A stretch of 64,000 nt of DNA, taken from the NCBI GenBank assembly GCA_030272155.1, contig CP126193.1, positions 5,084,001 through 5,148,000 on the forward strand, in the 5' to 3' direction. Position 1 is the stretch's first letter. Each line of letters opens with the position of its first letter. Below the pieces are notes generated by a model that was not told the DNA's origin, did not search any database, and was given only the letters and a program-made list of their open reading frames with translations. Below, in pieces: positions 38,223-48,619 of the stretch. The position numbers and the translations under genes were made by a program. The DNA is from Tetradesmus obliquus. Its lineage: Eukaryota; Chlorophyta; Chlorophyceae; Sphaeropleales; Scenedesmaceae.

Positions 38223-41200
38223 GTGGAACCCTCAACAAGTATATCTGGCGCAGGGACAGATACTTGGCAGCAGCAAGTCACTGTTCGCTCACAAACAGAG
38301 CAGCTGCAGCAGCAGGAGCAGCAGCAAACAGTGGGAAGAGCAGCGCAGAAGGTGTCACTCAAGGTGCGCCGTTTCTGCTGGCTGGCCCTTCTTTTATGCA
38401 ACCCTGGCAGTCTCTGACTCCAACAAATGTGGGGTCTGCTGTTCCCAAACGCGTGTGCCTGCTGATTATATCTGATGCTCATGCGCAGACCATCTTGCCA
38501 CTGGCATTGCTGCCCTGCACTTGCAGGTGGTGCTGTCGCCTCAACGGCCGCGCACCATCATCTCCTTTGAGAACAAGATCTTCAGCTCGGACGGCCCAGG
38601 CAGCAGGCCTGTGCTGACCATGTTCCCACACACAGAGGGAGCCAAGGTGGGTGCCCAGCGGTGACAAGCTGGCCATGCTGCAATCTAAAGTGATTCTGGG
38701 TGTAACACATGTAACACATGTTGGAAAGTGACACGCCTTTGTGTTGCACTGCCGCCACTACTCTTTCTGGCAAACACATAAGCATGGCTGCAATCGCTTG
38801 GTGTGCTGCAGGTCAGCAAGGGGCTGTTTAAAGAGTACCGGCTGCCCAATGGTCGCAAGGCGTTCATGTACTACAACAGCGGCAGCGCCATGGATGAGGC
38901 AGAGGTGAGGCGCTGTGTTTGACCCGGTAGGCTGTTTACCACCTCAGGTGGTGATGAATGTGTAATCATCGAGACATGCCAACAGCGCACCACTGCAGCA
39001 GCTGAGCTAATGGCTGGTGAGCAGGTGTTGCGCGCTTGTCCTGAAGCATACGGCTGTGCTGTGCGCTGCAGGTGCCTGCACTGTGGCCGCCCGCCAGGCC
39101 CACCACCGTGCCGCTGGCCCTGCAGCAGTCCATGCCGCTGGCGCAGGTGCTGAGCGTCATGGCCAAGCCGCCGGGCAGTGCGCCGCCCTTCATGCCCTGG
39201 AAGCCGGTGCCGAGGCTGGTGCCGCTGCCCGGCAGCCACACGCTGGCCGTGGCGCGGCCCGAGCTGCGTGACGCCGCCTCGTATGGCAACCTCCGTGCCG
39301 ACAACCTGCAGCTGTCAATCACTGCACAGGTGAGGCAGGAAGCATGCGTGTTGCATTTTTTGACTAAACTACAGCTGTAGGCAGCAAGCCTGTTGCTGTG
39401 TTCAGTAAGCTACAGCTGCTGCAGCATCCTGCCCTGGCCAGATCAAAGCAAGCAGATGTACTGTGTGCCACGGCTGTACAGTCACACGTGAATGCGCTGT
39501 TGCGCGCTGTCATCTGCTGCAGGCCATCATGCGCAGCCAGACCACCACCACTGAGGAGAGCATTGTGGTGGCAGCAGCAGAGGAGCGCGAGCCATGGACG
39601 CTGCCGGGCAGCATCTTCAAGCCGCGCGTCAAGGAGGCAGATGCGCGCGCGTTCTACGATGGCGGCGCGGTGAGTCAGAGAGACTTGCAGTAGTCCTGTA
39701 CAAACATGCAGCGACGCGGTGCACTGTACCACTCGACACGTGCGTGCCTTTCATGAGCGCCCAGTTTTGCTGGTTTGGGTGAAATTTCGGTGGACTTCGG
39801 TGAACCTTGCAATGTGAGCACTATTCCTTGCAAACGTGCCGCTGCTCACCTAGCTCGCTGCCTTGCACCTTGCAGACGCTGGACAAGATGTTTGAGCGTG
39901 ACTGGCAGCGCGCCTGCGCTAAAGAGAAGTTCACCTCCATGCTGGCGCGCGAGAACAAGAGCAACGCAGCAGGCAAGAGCGACAAGCAGGCGCTGCAGGA
40001 GGTGCACGGCATGCTCAAGCGGCACTACCAGGTGCGGCAGCCTGCATGGGTGACTGGTGGGCATGCCGCAGCAGGGCTTGATCCTGCGGTACTGCTTGAT
40101 CTGCTAGCCAATTGACAGGCATGACTGGTAGGTATGTTTGCATCGCCTGCATGCTGGCGAGTTGACTTCTCTCCCTGCTGCCTTTCTGCTTCCATGGCAC
40201 TCTGCAGGTGTTCTACTCCACCTTTGTCTTCTACTCCAATGGCGGCAACGACCCCTACCACATGTCGCTGAACGCGTTCACCACGCTGCTGGACGACGCG
40301 GGCATCCCCGACCCCGACAGCCTGTCCATCAAGCGCAGCGACTGCGACACCATCTTCATCGTCTGCAACTTCCAGCCAGACAAGAACAGCCCTGACGTGG
40401 CTGTCAACGACGAGCACGCCATGATGAGGTTCGAGTTCATGGAGTGCATCGTGCGCCTGGGTGAGTCTGCAGCAGGCTGCAGCAAGAGTTATGTCAGCTT
40501 GCCTGTGCTGCTGCAGTGCTGCACCGGCTGTTTGCAGCATTTTGGCAGCAGCTTTTGCAGATATACTGCACTGTCCAATATAGGCTTTGCGTGGAATGCT
40601 TTAGACTGAACCAGTTGTTGGGTAGCATGGCTTGGTCTGGGCATCGGGCGATATGCTTTGTGCTGAGCTGGAGATGTGCGTGTGGTGCCTGCGCTGCAGC
40701 CATCGCCAAGTATGGCAAGGGCCAGAGCACCGACGACCTGGCGCTGGCGGTGGAGCTGCTGTTTGAGCGCAACTTGCTGCCGCGCCTCAACCCCATGGCG
40801 GCGCTGGTCAGCAATGACTTCAGGACGGAGCGGCTGTACACGGAGGAGGTGGACCTGCTGCTGAAGCAGCACCAGGTGAGGGCGCCGCTGTGAACAACTC
40901 TGCAGCCCTCGGCATATTGTAGTTGCTGCTGTTGCTCAGTCTGCAACTGCTTTTTGCAACATGTGAGCATTTGAATCAGTGTTGCTCACTGAGCCTGGCT
41001 TGTCTTCCACCCCTGGACCCAATGTGCAGGGCCTGCTCAAGGCGCTGTACAGCCGCTACCGCCTGAAGCCCAGCGGCGGCGGCTTGCGGCCCAAGGTGCT
41101 CAAGTTGGACGGCTGGCTGGCGCTGATGGCTGACGCACGCCTGGTGGACAGCCAGTTCACGCTGGCTGATGCCAGCCTGGCCTTCCTGTGGAGCAGGATG

Positions 41201-41918
41201 TTCGTCATCGACGAGGTCAAGGACTACAGCAGGTGCGGCGCGGCGCTGCAGCAGCGATCAACGGACTGCGCTTTGCATTGAGTACACACTGCATGAGCTG
41301 AGAAACTGCTGGTGCTGCTGCACAAAACAACTGGCTTGCAGCAGAACTGTCGGTCACCTGCCCATGGTTAAGTGCATGGCGTTGTGTATGTGCTGCTGCC
41401 GGGTCAGGTACACGTGCCTCACGTTTGTGGACTTCCTGGAGGCGCTGGGGCGCGTGGCTGACGCCAAGAGCCTGCCCACGGCCAGCGACCTGGACGCTGC
41501 AGGCTACCCCTCCATACTGGAGTGGGCGCTGGACAAGGAGAGGCTGGAGGGCAGCGGCAGCAGCAGCAACAACAACAATGGCGCAGCTGCTGCATCAGGG
41601 GCGGCACCTGCAGCAGGCAGCGACAATGCAGCAGCTGCAGCTGGCAGGCGCACAAGTGACACAGCAGCAGTGCAGCAGCAGCAGCCGTTAGCGGTAGTGC
41701 CAGCTAATCCTGGTGGCAACCTGCCTGACATCTTCCGGCCGCGGATGAGTGCCAGGTTTGGTGCGCCCAAGCCGCGGCCGCTGTATGCCAAGCTGGAGCT
41801 GCTGCTGGACCTGATCTTCAGGCGGCTGTACTGGGACCCTGCGCAGCCTGAGAGCGCCTTCAGCTATGACGTACTGCTGCGCATGGTCAAGAAGATGGAC
41901 AAGGACATGGGGCCGTGA
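28079..41918 (+). CDS. Very large armadillo-like repeat protein, function unknown
   Basis: Thirty-four exons: 28079-28126, 28362-28736, 28928-29137, 29343-29546, 29703-29963, 30124-30756, 30859-30943, 31106-31237, 31469-31692, 31886-32119, 32255-32655, 32853-32954, 33106-33325, 33475-33633, 33788-33888, 34239-34420, 34572-35151, 35308-35418, 35608-35729, 35910-36052, 36216-36278, 36472-37217, 37384-37526, 37687-37840, 38027-38363, 38527-38646, 38812-38904, 39072-39329, 39523-39669, 39876-40031, 40208-40460, 40700-40875, 41030-41232, 41408-41918; about 2628 residues. The acceptor of exon 25 is uncertain (38027 or 38048). The first 600 residues carry armadillo-like helices (VARICAAAVWGLAVNERSRALLLDLGVV, GGVPKLLALLDSK). 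Low-complexity Ala/Gln/Ser linkers follow. The end (about 2062-2628) is an ordered domain with WPPARPTTVPL, FYSTFVFYSNGGNDPYHMSLNAF, DCDTIFIVCNFQPDKN and YTCLTFVDFLEALGRV. The style recalls large axonemal proteins, but that is a guess; I do not recognise the family. Confidence 0.8.
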
Positions 41919-42465
41919 TGACTTCAATCACTTCAGGCTGCACCAGCGTAGCTTGATTGTGTTGTCAGTGTAGACAGCGCCAGCAACACTTCGTGGCTGC
42001 TGTGGGTTATGATCACAGCTAAGGCTTGCCGAATAGACTGGTTATGAATTCTCTTTCAACCAATTTATGGGTCGGATGTCGTGACATGGTTGTTCTGGAG
42101 CTGCCCCTCGCACCTCAGCCTGTGCACTGTTGCATTGGACACGACTGCGTTGCTTTGCTTGAAATGCTGCTTCACGTTTGTAGGCTACACTTTGAACCGC
42201 ATTCAAAGCTGTTGATTTGTTTTAAAATCGCTCACATACAAAACAGCAATTCGACAAGCTCGGCCGTGCTGGCAGGATCAGGCAGATCAAAACCGCGGTG
42301 TCATTCGTGGGCTCGGCATTACCTTTATGGCAACATGTGGATGAGCAGAATATCATGTAGTGGCACCGTTCTATCGTTTCCTGTTTCCTGCCGCTGCCTC
42401 GCAAACTATTTACCGAACTCAGGACGTTTGCTGGTGGCACCTGCGTATTCGCAGCAGGTACAACT
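41919..42465. other. Spacer after armadillo gene, promoter side of first dehydrogenase
   Basis: 547 bp with no recognisable gene. No TGTAA was found on the plus strand. Parts of it recur after the first dehydrogenase (a block near 42132-42152 matches 44962-44983 closely), as expected if the spacer belonged to the duplicated unit. Confidence 0.5.
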
Positions 42466-44646
42466 ATGACAGACAGTGCTCAAGGCAGAGGAAAATCTCT
42501 GTTAGCGGGCAATCTGACCTTTGGTCCCCTGGCAATTTTGGCATGGCAGCTGGTGAGGCTGGCCATGCACACAGTAGGATGGCTCTTCACAAGAACGCAC
42601 AGGATGCCCCTTCCCCCTTTTCCTGCCTGCATGATCACTGGCTGTGATTCTGGAATCGGGAAAGAGACAGCAATCAAACTGGCAGCAGAGGCAAGTAATG
42701 GGGTTGGCCAGGTGGCTGAAGATGCGTGGTGCATCAAGCATGTTGCTGCTTCTGCTGCTGCTGCTGCTGCTGCCATGCATACCTGGCGCATCGGATAATC
42801 AGTTTTTACATGGTGAAACAGCAAAAGTGCTGGCATGAGAGTATCTTGGCGGTGCTTTGTTTAAGCGAAGGCTCTGCCGCGTCTGCGTGTCAGCCTTTGC
42901 AACTTCGTCTGCTGGTGCATGCAGGGCTGGTGTGTGTTTGCTGGCGTGTTCACTGAGGCCGGTCTGCAGCTGGGCAAGGCGTCACCCACCATCCATGCCA
43001 TCCCTCTGGATGTCACCAGGTGGGCCGCATGTTGAGTGCCGCATGCAGCCTAGCACTGGGCATGCAGTGTATATTCTTGTTCCTGCAACTGCACAGGCTT
43101 GTTCATTGTGGAAATTTTCACCAGCTGCACTGCATGCAGCGCAGCAACATTGCGACAGCTGCATGTTTCAATATTGCCGCACTACCAAGGATTTCAAGCT
43201 GCTTGACATGCTTCATGTGATTGTCGCAGTCAGGAGAGCATCCAAGCAGCGGCACAGGTGGTTGCTGCTGCTGTTGGCGCTGACGGGTTGCAGCTGCTGG
43301 TCAACAATGCGGGCATTGGCTCGCTGGCCCCAGCAGAATGTTTGTCTCTGCAGGAGTTCCGGTGAGGTGACAGGCTCATCACAACAGTACCAGCAGCGTT
43401 AGGAGCAAGCCACGTCACAGCACCCACGTGCCTGACATGTACCGTAGCATCGTCCTCAGACTTGGCAGGCAAATTATTATAAACTGGTTTCCGGTGCCTA
43501 TGCTAGCCTACCAGCAGTTACTGCTGCAATGCGTCAGCACCCAAGCTGGCGGTGAATTGCCTGACGCGTGATGTGCCGCAGGCGTGTGCTGGAGGTGAAC
43601 GTGGTGGGTGTGCTGGCCACCTGCCAAGCCTTCCTGCCGCTGCTGCGTGCCGGGCAGCACAAGGGCCGCATCGTCAACCTGGGGTCAGTGGTGAGGCGCC
43701 AGCCAGGACACGCGCTGCGCAGCTGATGCGTGTTTTGTGCTGTTTCAGAGAACACAAGCATAAGCATGCAGGCTGGCTTGCAACGTATGTGTGTGGCAGG
43801 CCTGTTTTGGGCAAGAGCGCTGTCATCTGCACTGTGGGCGGGCAGGCTGCTGCTCCTGCTGTCATAGCGCAACAACTCATGGCAGTGTGCCCCGGCTGTA
43901 CGGCTGTATCGCCTGGTCCCACTGCGTCCTGCATGCAGGCTGGCCACCTGCCCATGCCCCACTATGGCCCATACAGCGCCTCTAAGCACGCCCTTGAGGG
44001 CCTCAGCGACTGCATGGCCTACGAGCTGGCCCCTCAGGGCATCGCAGGAGTGCTGGCCCCTCAGGGCATCGCAGGAGTGCTGGTGAAGCCAGGCCCTGCA
44101 GCCACACCCATCTGGCAGTCGCTGGGCACCGTGCAGCAGCGGCTGGCCCACGTCATCACCAGTCCAGGCATGGAGCAGCTGTATGCGGCAGATTTTGAAG
44201 CGGTAAGGGTCTGCGGTACATCGCCGCCTGCTTTTTTGGGTTCTTTTTGCAAATCATGAAATGCCCAGCTACAGGCATGGCATTCTGCAGCATTTGGGTC
44301 ACCCCTAATACAATGGCTGCTGCTGGTGGTGGTGCTGCTGCTGCTGGTGCTGGTGCTGCTGCCGCCGCTGCAGATGCTGCGAGAGTCTGAGAAGGCTGGC
44401 GCTGCTGGCTGCGCAGCGTCAGAGGTAGCGGCAGCCATCCTGGATGCTGCTACCAGCGCATGGCCGCGTGGCAGATACCATGTAGGGCCCAACGCCGCTG
44501 TGTACCATTGGCTGCGGCGGCTGTTGCCTGACGAGGTGTGGTTCAAGACGATGCAGCAGGCGCTGGCCAACGAGGTCCGCAAGGAACGCTGCAGGCAGTA
44601 CAACAACGGGGCCGCTGCTGTTGGCACATACTCTAAGACTGACTGA
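42466..44646 (+). CDS. Short-chain dehydrogenase/reductase, copy 1
   Basis: Six exons: 42466-42690, 42925-43019, 43230-43361, 43582-43690, 43939-44202, 44374-44646; 365 residues. Start MTDSAQGRGKSLLAG. A hydrophobic stretch (about 20-42) suggests a membrane anchor. The cofactor motif is TGCDSGIG (58-65), a form seen in the retinol/hydroxybutyrate/11-beta-hydroxysteroid dehydrogenase group; then LLVNNAGI, GRIVNLGSV with the likely catalytic Ser, and YSASK (Y199, K203). So the catalytic triad and fold look intact; substrate is unknown (a hydrophobic alcohol or ketone is likely for the group). The first intron uses a GC donor (GAG|GCAAGT). Exon 5 contains an exact 27-bp tandem duplication adding nine residues (LAPQGIAGV twice) that copy 2 lacks. 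It lies 547 bp after the armadillo gene on the same strand. Confidence 0.9.
44026..44079 (+). repeat. Exact 27-bp in-frame tandem duplication in copy 1
   Basis: Units 44026-44052 and 44053-44079 are identical and each encodes LAPQGIAGV. The paralogue has one unit (LAPQGIKVV), so the duplication postdates the gene duplication. It lies between the YxxxK helix and the following beta strand. Confidence 0.97.
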
Positions 44647-44650
44647 TCTC

Positions 44651-44806
44651 GTGGCGGATGTACTGCAGCAGTCCCAGCTGGGACCCCGCACGGCTTGAGA
44701 GCGCCCCCAGCTACCATCTGCTGCTGCGCATGGTCAGCTGACCGTGCATGAAAGTTCACAAGGAAACGGGGCTATGACAGTTTGATTAACTTAGGCTGCA
44801 CCAGCG
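44651..44806 (+). pseudogene. Relic of the 3' end of the armadillo gene
   Basis: This stretch resembles 41820-41949, the last coding bases and stop region of the armadillo gene: shared blocks include CTGGGACC, TTGAGAGCGCC, CTGCTGCGCATGGTCA and, past the stop, GGCTGCACCAGCG. It is diverged, and nothing upstream of it (no earlier armadillo exons) is present, so it cannot be a functional copy. Its offset from the source (2831 bp) equals the offset between the two dehydrogenase starts (2828 bp), which marks the left boundary of the duplicated unit. Confidence 0.8.
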
Positions 44807-44887
44807 CACACAGATCAATGGTGGCACTGGTGACCCAGGCCCTTGAAGTCTCAAGGTGTCCAACATCAGCCTTTCTTCGCATGGGAT

Positions 44888-44892
44888 TGTAA
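44888..44892 (+). terminator. Candidate TGTAA polyadenylation signal (dehydrogenase copy 1)
   Basis: TGTAA about 240 nt past the stop of copy 1, in an AT-richer stretch and 400 nt before the next start codon. Position fits a chlorophyte poly(A) signal. Confidence 0.45.
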
Positions 44893-45293
44893 TAATGACT
44901 GGAAACGCTCTAATACGATAGACTCACTCACTGCCCTTGAGTGCAGTCGATTTGACATCTGTTACATTGGACACGACTGTGTTGATCCGAACTGTTGCTA
45001 AAGTATCTTGTTGTAGGCTGCTGCCAGCATTTTAAGTCGAAGAAACAGTCTGTGATTATGCTGGTTGTGTACTGTGAGTTCAACCGTGCTGATCAGGATG
45101 AAAGCCGTTTCGGAGCCGCTTTGTCACAGACGGACCTCAGCAAACTGTCACTGTGCGAGAAGTGCTTGCTGACCTTGCAATCGGCTTCATACTGTTTCTT
45201 TCAAATCTTTTGAACTCTCTGTTCTGGATCACATTCACAGAAGTTGGGAACTCTTGAGGTGCAGCACTTTCGTGTTCTGCAGCGCTCACAACC

Positions 45294-45582
45294 ATGACGG
45301 ACAGCAGGTCAAGCAGAGGCGATTCGTTGTTGGCGGGAAACCTGACGTTTGGACCGCTGCTGATTATGATACAGCAGCTGGTGGTGCTGGTACTGGCCAC
45401 AGTGGGGTGGCTCTTCAGAAGTACCCACAAGAGGCCCCTTCCCCCATCTCCTGCCTGCATGATCACCGGCTGCGACTCTGGCATTGGGAAAGAGACAGCT
45501 CTAAAGCTAGCAGCAGAGGCAAGCGCTTGTGTTGGACCGGCAGAAGAGATGCAGACGTAACATTGTCGACGTGCATGCAAGG

Positions 45583-45620
<38 letters not shown>

Positions 45621-47541
45621 GCCAGAATGCCTGCTTCACTTGCGGGATTTGCTTGGTAAGGGCACCATCTATCCTGCAGTACTGACAGGTTCAGGGTCTG
45701 CTGCATTCTCGGTGATATGCAAGCCTTTGCAGCTTCTTCTGCTGGTGCATGCAGGGCTGGCGTGTGTTTGCTGGCGTGTTCACTGAGGCCGGCCTGCAGC
45801 TGGGCAAGGCGTCACCCACCATCCATGCCATCCCTCTGGATGTCACCAGGTGGGTCCATGCTGAGTGCTGCGGTGCAGCTGGCACGCACTGCACGCAGCT
45901 TCATTCGCCTGCACTGCATGCAGCAGAGTATGACCGCCTACTGCTGCATGCCTTGCTACTGCCGCCTCGTCATTCAAGCAATATAGCCACAGTGTGAGCT
46001 GCGCGGGCTGGGTGTTGCAGTGAGGAGAGCATCAAGGCAGCGGCAGAGGTGGTTGCTGCTGCCGTGGGCGCTGATGGGTTGCAGCTGCTGGTCAACAACG
46101 CTGGCATCGACTCGCTGGCCCCTGCAGAGTGTGCGTCGCTGCAGGAGTTTAGGTGAGAGCACAGGCGTATGTTGCACTAGTGCCACGCTCATACATTTGG
46201 GTGGCACAAGCGTGTGGTGCACTAATGACACAAATTGCAAGGCACGCTCATACATATGACTGGCACACTTGACTGGCTGTGCATGGATGGTACTTTGCAA
46301 GGTGGGCTGCAGCACTTCCCTAGACCTTGCACGGGTGCGTGCTTGTGAGAGCCGATGAGGACGGCATGCCAGCCTACCAGCGGATGCTTTCACATGACAT
46401 AGGTAATGTGACGCGTGCTGCACCGCAGGCGTGTGCTGGAGGTGAACGTGGTGGGTGTGCTGGCCACCTGCCAGGCCTTCCTGCCGCTGCTGCGTGCCGG
46501 GCAGCACAAGGGCCGCATCGTCAACCTGGGGTCAGTGGTGAGGCGCCAGCCAGGACACGCGCTGCGCAGCTGATGCGTGTGTACACGTGCTTGTGTGAGC
46601 GTGCACGTGCATGCCTGCGTCTCTGTGTCAGGCTCGATGAATGTTGACAGCACATCATCTGGGCTATGGGCAGCATAACTGCTGTGCCTCCAGTGCCAAA
46701 CACCATGCACACTAGTAGTGTGACTCTAGGCCAGACCTCTGTTGGCTGGCCCCACGTTCAATGCAGGCCGGCCACATGCCTCTGCCCTACTTTGGCCCTT
46801 ACTGCGCCTCCAAGCATGCCCTGGAGGGGCTCAGCGACTGCATGGCCTATGAGCTGGCCCCCCAGGGCATCAAAGTGGTGCTGGTAAAGCCCGGCCCTGC
46901 ACACACGCCGTTTTGGCAGTCGCTAGGGACTGTGCAGCAGCGGCTGGCGCAAGTCATCACCAGCAAGGACAAGGAGCAGCTGTACGGGTCTGACTTTGAA
47001 GCGGTAAGAATCCGGGCGTGCCTTTGGTGGCTTGTCCAGTTTTGAAGAGTTTGGTGTTTTGTGCGAGTTTGGAAAACACACTTTACTCCTGTTCCCTGCA
47101 CAGAACACAACAGTGCTACAGCATAGCAGCAGTGGCAGGAGAGCTAGGATGTTGTTAAGCATGGCATTGGTAAGCCCGACTGGTGTCCTGCAGGATGCGG
47201 TCCCATCCCACATGATGGCTGCTGCTGCTGCTGCTGCTGCTTTTGCCGCCGCCCCGCTACTGCAGATGCTGCGTGAGGCTGACAAGGCTGGCGCTGCAGG
47301 CTGCGCCGCGTCAGAGGTGGCGACAGCCATCCTGGACGCAGCCACCAGCGCATGGCCGCGTGGCAGGTACCATGTAGGGCCCAACGCTGCCCTGTACCAC
47401 TGGCTGCGGCGGCTGCTGCCTGATGAGGTGTGCTTCAGGACGATGCAGCAGGCACTGGCAAAGGAGATTCGGAAGGAGCGCAGCAGGCAGTACCACGCCG
47501 GCAGCGAATCTGGCGTACACACCAAGCGTAAGACACGTTAA
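45294..47541 (+). CDS. Short-chain dehydrogenase/reductase, copy 2
   Basis: Six exons: 45294-45518, 45755-45849, 46021-46152, 46429-46537, 46767-47003, 47266-47541; 357 residues. Start MTDSRSSRGDSLLAG. Same architecture as copy 1: hydrophobic N-terminal segment, TGCDSGIG, LLVNNAGI, GRIVNLGSV and YCASK with Y199 and K203, so probably active. It also keeps the GC donor in intron 1 (GAG|GCAAGC), and has a run of about 12 CTG units inside that intron at about 45583-45618. The C-terminus differs (SGVHTKRKTR against AVGTYSKTD). Exon 4 and neighbouring intron sequence are nearly identical to copy 1 while exons 1 and 5 differ at many sites. It converges on the SF3B3 gene. Confidence 0.9.
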
Positions 47542-47602
47542 GACGGCGGCTGCCATGACGACCACTTGGAGGAGTCGCTCAGCAGGCTGGCATTGCCAAT
47601 GC

Positions 47603-47732
47603 CATGAAGGACACTGCCAGTGAACTTGTTTACTAGCCACTGCACAGTCAACTGCTGCTTGCAGCACGGCGTGCTGCTTGCCATTGACTGTGCAGTGGCT
47701 AGTAAACAGGTTCACTGGCAGTGTCCTTCATG
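47603..47732 (+). repeat. Near-perfect long inverted repeat (130-nt hairpin)
   Basis: Arms 47603-47651 and 47684-47732 are 49 nt each and complementary with a single mismatch (a G-U pair in RNA in one orientation). The 32-nt middle contains a further short stem, GCAGCAC with GTGCTGC around GGC. It lies 62 nt past the stop of dehydrogenase copy 2 and before a plus-strand TGTAA at 47927, so it is likely transcribed in that 3' UTR. Candidate roles: small-RNA precursor, foldback mobile element remnant, or snap-back duplication. No flanking target-site duplication was found. Confidence 0.95.
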
Positions 47733-47926
47733 ACCACGTTGGTCACCGCTCAAGGTGACGACTCGTGTTGCTGGTGATTACACGAACGATACGCTGACAA
47801 CTCCACATACAGGATTGTGTGGCTGCCGGGCACACCTGTATTGATTACCAGTTGTTTGCTACGAGTTGTTAACATGGAGTTCTCAGAGTTTTTTGGTACG
47901 AGTTGTTGTGACCAGTACTGGTCAAA

Positions 47927-47931
47927 TGTAA
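47927..47931 (+). terminator. Candidate TGTAA polyadenylation signal (dehydrogenase copy 2)
   Basis: First plus-strand TGTAA found past the stop of copy 2, about 385 nt downstream and beyond the hairpin. If used, the hairpin is part of the mRNA 3' UTR. Confidence 0.4.
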
Positions 47932-48572
47932 CCGATTAGCTGGTGACTACCACATGGCAGTACTCAAGCAAACACGTGTTACCACCTGCTCACTGTTTGC
48001 TCACGGGGCAACATGCACGGCTGCAGCTACATCATCACATGTATACGTGATGCTGCAGCTCCCCACATATGGCTACTTTCTACAGCCAGCCACAAACGCA
48101 GCAACACCAGCCCTTCACATGCACCTGCCAGGTGCTGCTGCAAAGGCAGTTGAGTTGAACGCCTGGGACACAGCATCGTGCGCAACGCACCATGACGATT
48201 TTGCCACCCCGTCACAACGGCCACCAGAAGACGCTACGACATTGGAACCTCCCGACATGCATGGTGACAGCTGTGGACACTACAATGCAGCTGGCTACAC
48301 CACCAATGTGATTATGCCGAACAGCCTGTGCAACATCATACCCATGCAACAGTCAATTCCACATGCCATGCCGCAACATCAACTTCCTGTTGCGAACATG
48401 GAAGGATCCGAAAACTAGCAAACATGCAATCACACACGTCTCGGCATGCCTGCTGCACACCACCGCCACCAGCCACGAAACCACACACTACACAGCAGTC
48501 AGCCTCCGCAGCACCACTGCACACTGCAGCAACGCTGAAGACTCACCACCATGACACGACGTTGCAGCACAT

Positions 48573-48577
48573 TTACA
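48573..48577 (-). terminator. Candidate TGTAA polyadenylation signal (SF3B3)
   Basis: TGTAA on the minus strand about 43 nt after the SF3B3 stop codon at 48620. Strand and position fit a chlorophyte poly(A) signal. Confidence 0.5.
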
Positions 48578-48619
48578 GCACCTCTCCAGCCGCAGCATCT
48601 GCTTGCAGCTACCAGACCC

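Larger units (their letters stand above)
44651..47541 (+). repeat. Second copy of a 2.8-kb tandem segmental duplication
   Basis: Source copy is about 41820-44646. Both copies run from the armadillo gene's final exon through an intergenic spacer to the end of a six-exon dehydrogenase with identical exon phases. Similarity is patchy: introns and spacer have diverged, while exons 2 and 4 are nearly identical. Confidence 0.85.
47733..48619. other. Convergent 3' region between dehydrogenase copy 2 and SF3B3
   Basis: About 890 bp holding the 3' ends of two converging genes, with TGTAA on plus at 47927 and on minus at 48577. A plus-strand open frame at 47954-48418 (154 codons, ATG start) has no recognised similarity and no repeat bias; it might be an orphan gene but codon composition does not support it strongly. 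Confidence 0.4.

Noticed and set aside
47954-48418. 154-codon plus-strand frame in the convergent spacer
   Set aside because: ATG start and no repeats, but no recognised similarity, and it lies just past the dehydrogenase poly(A) signal; left as an unproven orphan ORF.
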